NCBI GenBank assembly: GCA_003230795.1
Contig: QIGM01000356.1
Span: 1 to 8,342, forward strand
Reading direction: 5' to 3'
Length of the DNA stretch: 8,342 nt
From: a bacterium
Lineage (GTDB): Bacteria; Bdellovibrionota_C; UBA2361; SZUA-149
Shown here piece by piece: positions 6,841-8,342 of this stretch (within the stretch, counting starts at the first letter, position 1; every line of letters starts with the position of its first letter). A program made the position numbers and the translations under genes. The notes under the pieces were generated by a model that searched no databases, was not told where the DNA came from, and saw nothing but the letters and a program-made list of their open reading frames with translations.

Positions 6841-6910
6841 CTCGCTTCACTTAAAAACTAAAAGATGGGGCTTGAAGCTTGCGGACTCGCAGGCTCAAAG
6901 AACAAGCGAG
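6841..6910 (-). other. Long-range stem with internal hairpin, tsf leader
   Basis: CTCGCTT at 6910-6904 (minus strand) is perfectly complementary to AAGCGAG at 6847-6841. Between them sits an imperfect hairpin at 6898-6872 (three, three and four base pairs with one mismatch and one bulge, loop AGTC), followed by the U-rich ATCTTTTAGTTTTT. Together they could form a folded leader element ahead of tsf. The function is unknown and chance is possible. Confidence 0.35.
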
Positions 6911-6984
6911 AACCATACCCTATAAAAATCAGAAAAACGGGAAGGTAACCCTAGAGGACTCGAATTAGGCAAACCGAAAACTCG

Positions 6985-7015
6985 AAAAAAGGGCATACCT
7001 CACCGAAGCATACCC
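6985..7015 (-). terminator. Intrinsic terminator/attenuator after rpsB
   Basis: On the minus-strand RNA, GGGUAUGC (7015-7008) pairs with GUAUGCCC (6998-6991) over eight base pairs, two of them G-U, around a nine-base loop beginning UUCGG, and is followed directly by six U residues (6990-6985). The plus-strand copy would have A-C mismatches at the wobble positions, so the structure is specific to the transcribed strand. It starts about 18 bases after the rpsB stop. Being inside the operon, it probably acts as a partial terminator that sets the S2 to EF-Ts ratio; readthrough efficiency cannot be judged here. Confidence 0.7.
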
Positions 7016-7033
7016 CCTTATTCATTCGCCGGA

Positions 7034-8275
7034 CTAAGCCTCGGTGCTAGAAGCAGTCGTTGGCGCGGCGGCGGCCTCGACCTTTTCTGCTTCTGGCTTA
7101 GCTTCAGCTTTTGGCTTCGCATCTGCTTCCGGCTTAGCTTCAGCTTTTGGCTTCGCATCTGCTTCCGGCTTAGCTTCAGCTTTTGGCTTCGCGTCTGCTT
7201 CCGGCTTAGCTTCAGCTTTCGGCTTCGCATCAGCTTTTGGCTTAGCGTCAAATCTCTTCGAAGCTTTCTTTGGAGCGGCGTCTTTCGACTTTCGTCCGCC
7301 CTTCACTCGTGATTGAACGTCTGCTGAAGCTTCCATCGTAGCTTTCCGCTCTTTGTAGAGCTTCTTACCTTCGAGAACCGCATCAGCAACCGCACCACAA
7401 AACAATCTGATGGCACGTGTTCCGTCATCATTTGATGGAATTGGGAATGTGACCGCAGATGGATCACAGTTCGTATCAACAAGAGCGACAACTGGAATAT
7501 CCAAGCGAGCTGCTTCTTTAATTGCAATGTCCTCACGGCGAATATCGACCACAAAGATTAACTGAGGAGCAGCATACATGTCTCTGATACCACCAAGAGA
7601 ATAGTACAGCTTGTCTCTCTCACGAGCCATCATCAGACGCTCTTTCTTAGTGAATTTCGACGTTGTGCCTTCCACGCGTAGACGTTCTTCTTCGTCTAAG
7701 ATCTCCTCGACCTTATTCATACGAGCGATGCTCTTACGAATAGTCTGGAAGTTGGTCATCATTCCACCGAGCCAACGACGAGAAACGTAATAAGCCCCGC
7801 AACGACGGGCCTCTTTTAGAATCGCGTCCTGAGCCTGCTTCTTTGTTCCCACGAAGAGAACATTACCGCCGCGGCTGACCACCTGAACGATCGCCTCTTT
7901 AGCTTGTTCCCAGCCGGCAATCGTCTGAGGCAGACTGACAATGTGGATGCCATTTCTTGCGCCGTGAATAAATGGAGCCATCTTTGGAGACCAGCGCGAT
8001 GTCTGGTGACCAAAATGCACGCCAGCTTGTAAAAGCGTGCGGACATTAATCTCAATTGGATCTCTGTCTGGAATCTCTTCCTGCTCAATCTTCGCTCGAG
8101 CGGACTCCGCAGGAGCCTCTGTCGCGTCAGCCTTTTTAGGGCGCTTACTTGCAGGCGAAGAAGACCCATCCGCAGAAGACCCCGCTTCTGCGCTCGAAGA
8201 ATCGCTCTCTTCTACTTGGGGATCATCCCCAAGCTCAGCCGAGGATGCGGCCACATGTTGTGTTGTACCTTCCAA
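7034..8275 (-). CDS. rpsB: 30S ribosomal protein S2 (uS2) with long N- and C-terminal extensions
   Basis: uS2 assembles late on the back of the small subunit and anchors bS1 near the mRNA exit. The core runs from about residue 73 (DPIEINVRTLLQAGVHFGHQT) through RRWLGGMMTNF (166-176), LPQTIAGWEQA in between, and VDTNCDP (266-272) to about 312, and is fully canonical. E. coli S2 has 241 residues; this protein has 413. A Ser/Glu/Asp/Ala-rich extension ending in a basic KRPKKAD patch occupies 1-72, and a Lys/Ala/Pro/Glu-rich tail with 12-residue repeats occupies about 320-413. There is no ATG before the core: the start used is TTG at 8275, with AGG eight bases upstream and an in-frame stop at 8287-8285. 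A GTG at 8254 is the alternative. No standard start codon exists at the usual uS2 N-terminus, so the extension is probably translated. Core assignment is certain; the exact start is less so. Confidence 0.95.
   Translation of the reverse strand: MEGTTQHVAASSAELGDDPQVEESDSSSAEAGSSADGSSSPASKRPKKADATEAPAESARAKIEQEEIPDRDPIEINVRTLLQAGVHFGHQTSRWSPKMAPFIHGARNGIHIVSLPQTIAGWEQAKEAIVQVVSRGGNVLFVGTKKQAQDAILKEARRCGAYYVSRRWLGGMMTNFQTIRKSIARMNKVEEILDEEERLRVEGTTSKFTKKERLMMARERDKLYYSLGGIRDMYAAPQLIFVVDIRREDIAIKEAARLDIPVVALVDTNCDPSAVTFPIPSNDDGTRAIRLFCGAVADAVLEGKKLYKERKATMEASADVQSRVKGGRKSKDAAPKKASKRFDAKPKADAKPKAEAKPEADAKPKAEAKPEADAKPKAEAKPEADAKPKAEAKPEAEKVEAAAAPTTASSTEA
7089..7232 (-). repeat. 36-bp tandem repeat, 4 units, in the rpsB tail
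   Basis: Four contiguous 36-base units lie at 7089-7124, 7125-7160, 7161-7196 and 7197-7232, followed by a decayed partial unit at 7233-7250. Neighbouring units differ by one to three bases, mostly synonymous. Each encodes 12 residues built from KP-KAEA-KPEADA blocks, at about residues 348-396 of uS2. Near identity at the DNA level points to recent duplication or gene-conversion-like homogenisation. The length is a multiple of three, so copy changes stay in frame. Confidence 0.95.
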
Positions 8276-8342
8276 TGCTCTTACCTAATGTTTCTTGGTT
8301 CTTCCTTCCCCCTCGGCGGTCAAAAATAAAGACCGGCAGATC
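8276..8342 (-). promoter_or_regulatory. rpsB leader (partial)
   Basis: Only 67 bases upstream of rpsB are present. They hold the AGG ribosome site (8286-8284), a purine-rich stretch (GAGGGGGAAGGAAGAA on the minus strand, about 8299-8314) and a 5-bp inverted repeat CGGTC/GACCG at 8317-8335 with a nine-base AT-rich loop. No promoter is identifiable. In E. coli and others the rpsB leader is the target of autoregulation by S2; the piece here is too short to say whether that holds. Confidence 0.35.

Larger units (their letters stand above)
6751..7033 (-). other. rpsB-tsf intergenic region, 283 bases, RNA-structured
   Basis: This is the longest non-coding stretch in the window. On the minus strand it holds, in order, the post-rpsB terminator hairpin (6985-7015), an AT-rich stretch, a long-range 7-bp stem enclosing a hairpin (6841-6910), a 6-bp hairpin (6795-6811) and the tsf Shine-Dalgarno sequence (6761-6765). 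The only promoter-like match is TTACCT (6948-6943) with TATAGG (6924-6919) at an 18-base spacing, too weak to call. A 24-codon frame from an ATG at 7025 has no ribosome site. I see no tRNA and no convincing small gene. Confidence 0.65.

Noticed and set aside
6919..6948. Weak sigma-70-like promoter (TTACCT, 18 bases, TATAGG) upstream of tsf.
   Set aside because: It matches only three of six and four of six consensus bases in an AT-rich stretch, which is too weak to annotate without start-site data.
6950..6975. TTCGAGTCC on the minus strand, like a tRNA T-loop.
   Set aside because: The flanking five bases on each side do not pair, and no acceptor, D or anticodon arm can be built around it.
7018..7251. 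Minus-strand frame overlapping the rpsB end with Lys/Arg/Ser/Gln repeats.
   Set aside because: It is an out-of-frame reading of the rpsB repeat tract with no ribosome site or family resemblance.
7044..7316. Plus-strand open frame opposite the rpsB tail with Ala/Ser/Phe/Gly repeats.
   Set aside because: It is the antisense shadow of the 36-bp repeats; repeats of a multiple of three keep all frames open. It has no independent support.

Overview
The window holds part of one housekeeping operon, with every gene on the minus strand. Transcription runs from right to left: rpsB, tsf, pyrH, frr, uppS, cdsA, dxr, rseP, then the first 141 codons of tsaB, which is cut by the left edge. I see no plus-strand gene, rRNA, tRNA, CRISPR array, insertion sequence or phage gene. 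The gene order from rpsB to rseP is a classic conserved bacterial block, well known from Proteobacteria and related Gram-negative phyla. An RseP-type site-2 protease, the MEP isoprenoid enzyme Dxr and a short EF-Ts (219 aa) fit a Gram-negative bacterium, perhaps one of the former delta-proteobacterial lineages. That placement is an inference from gene order and protein style, and the sequence alone does not settle it. Base composition looks close to balanced and even along the window, with no sign of transfer.

Layout on the plus-strand scale, right to left: a short rpsB leader (8276-8342); rpsB (7034-8275), encoding a uS2 protein with unusual low-complexity extensions at both ends; a 283-base gap (6751-7033) with a good intrinsic terminator/attenuator directly after rpsB and further RNA stems before tsf; tsf (6091-6750); a 109-base gap with 19-bp direct repeats; pyrH (5259-5981) from a TTG start with a perfect Shine-Dalgarno sequence; an 80-base gap with a hairpin; frr (4609-5178); then the tightly packed uppS (3821-4600), cdsA (3016-3813) and dxr (1823-3013), separated by 8, 7 and 2 bases; a 74-base gap; rseP (423-1748); and tsaB (423 leftward), whose GTG start shares a base with the rseP stop.

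The genes join two themes. The first half serves translation: ribosomal protein S2, elongation factor Ts, ribosome recycling factor, and TsaB for the t6A tRNA modification at the far end. PyrH supplies UDP for nucleic acid and envelope precursors. The second half serves envelope building: Dxr commits carbon to isoprenoids, UppS extends them to undecaprenyl diphosphate, CdsA makes CDP-diacylglycerol for phospholipids, and RseP is the intramembrane protease of envelope stress signalling. The operon therefore couples ribosome production with cell-surface growth.

I found no clearly new biological system. What deserves a second look is the two-ended extension of uS2 with its 36-bp tandem repeats, the stranded wobble-containing terminator between rpsB and tsf, the acidic insertion and charged tail of RseP, the repeats before pyrH, and a divergent TsaB.
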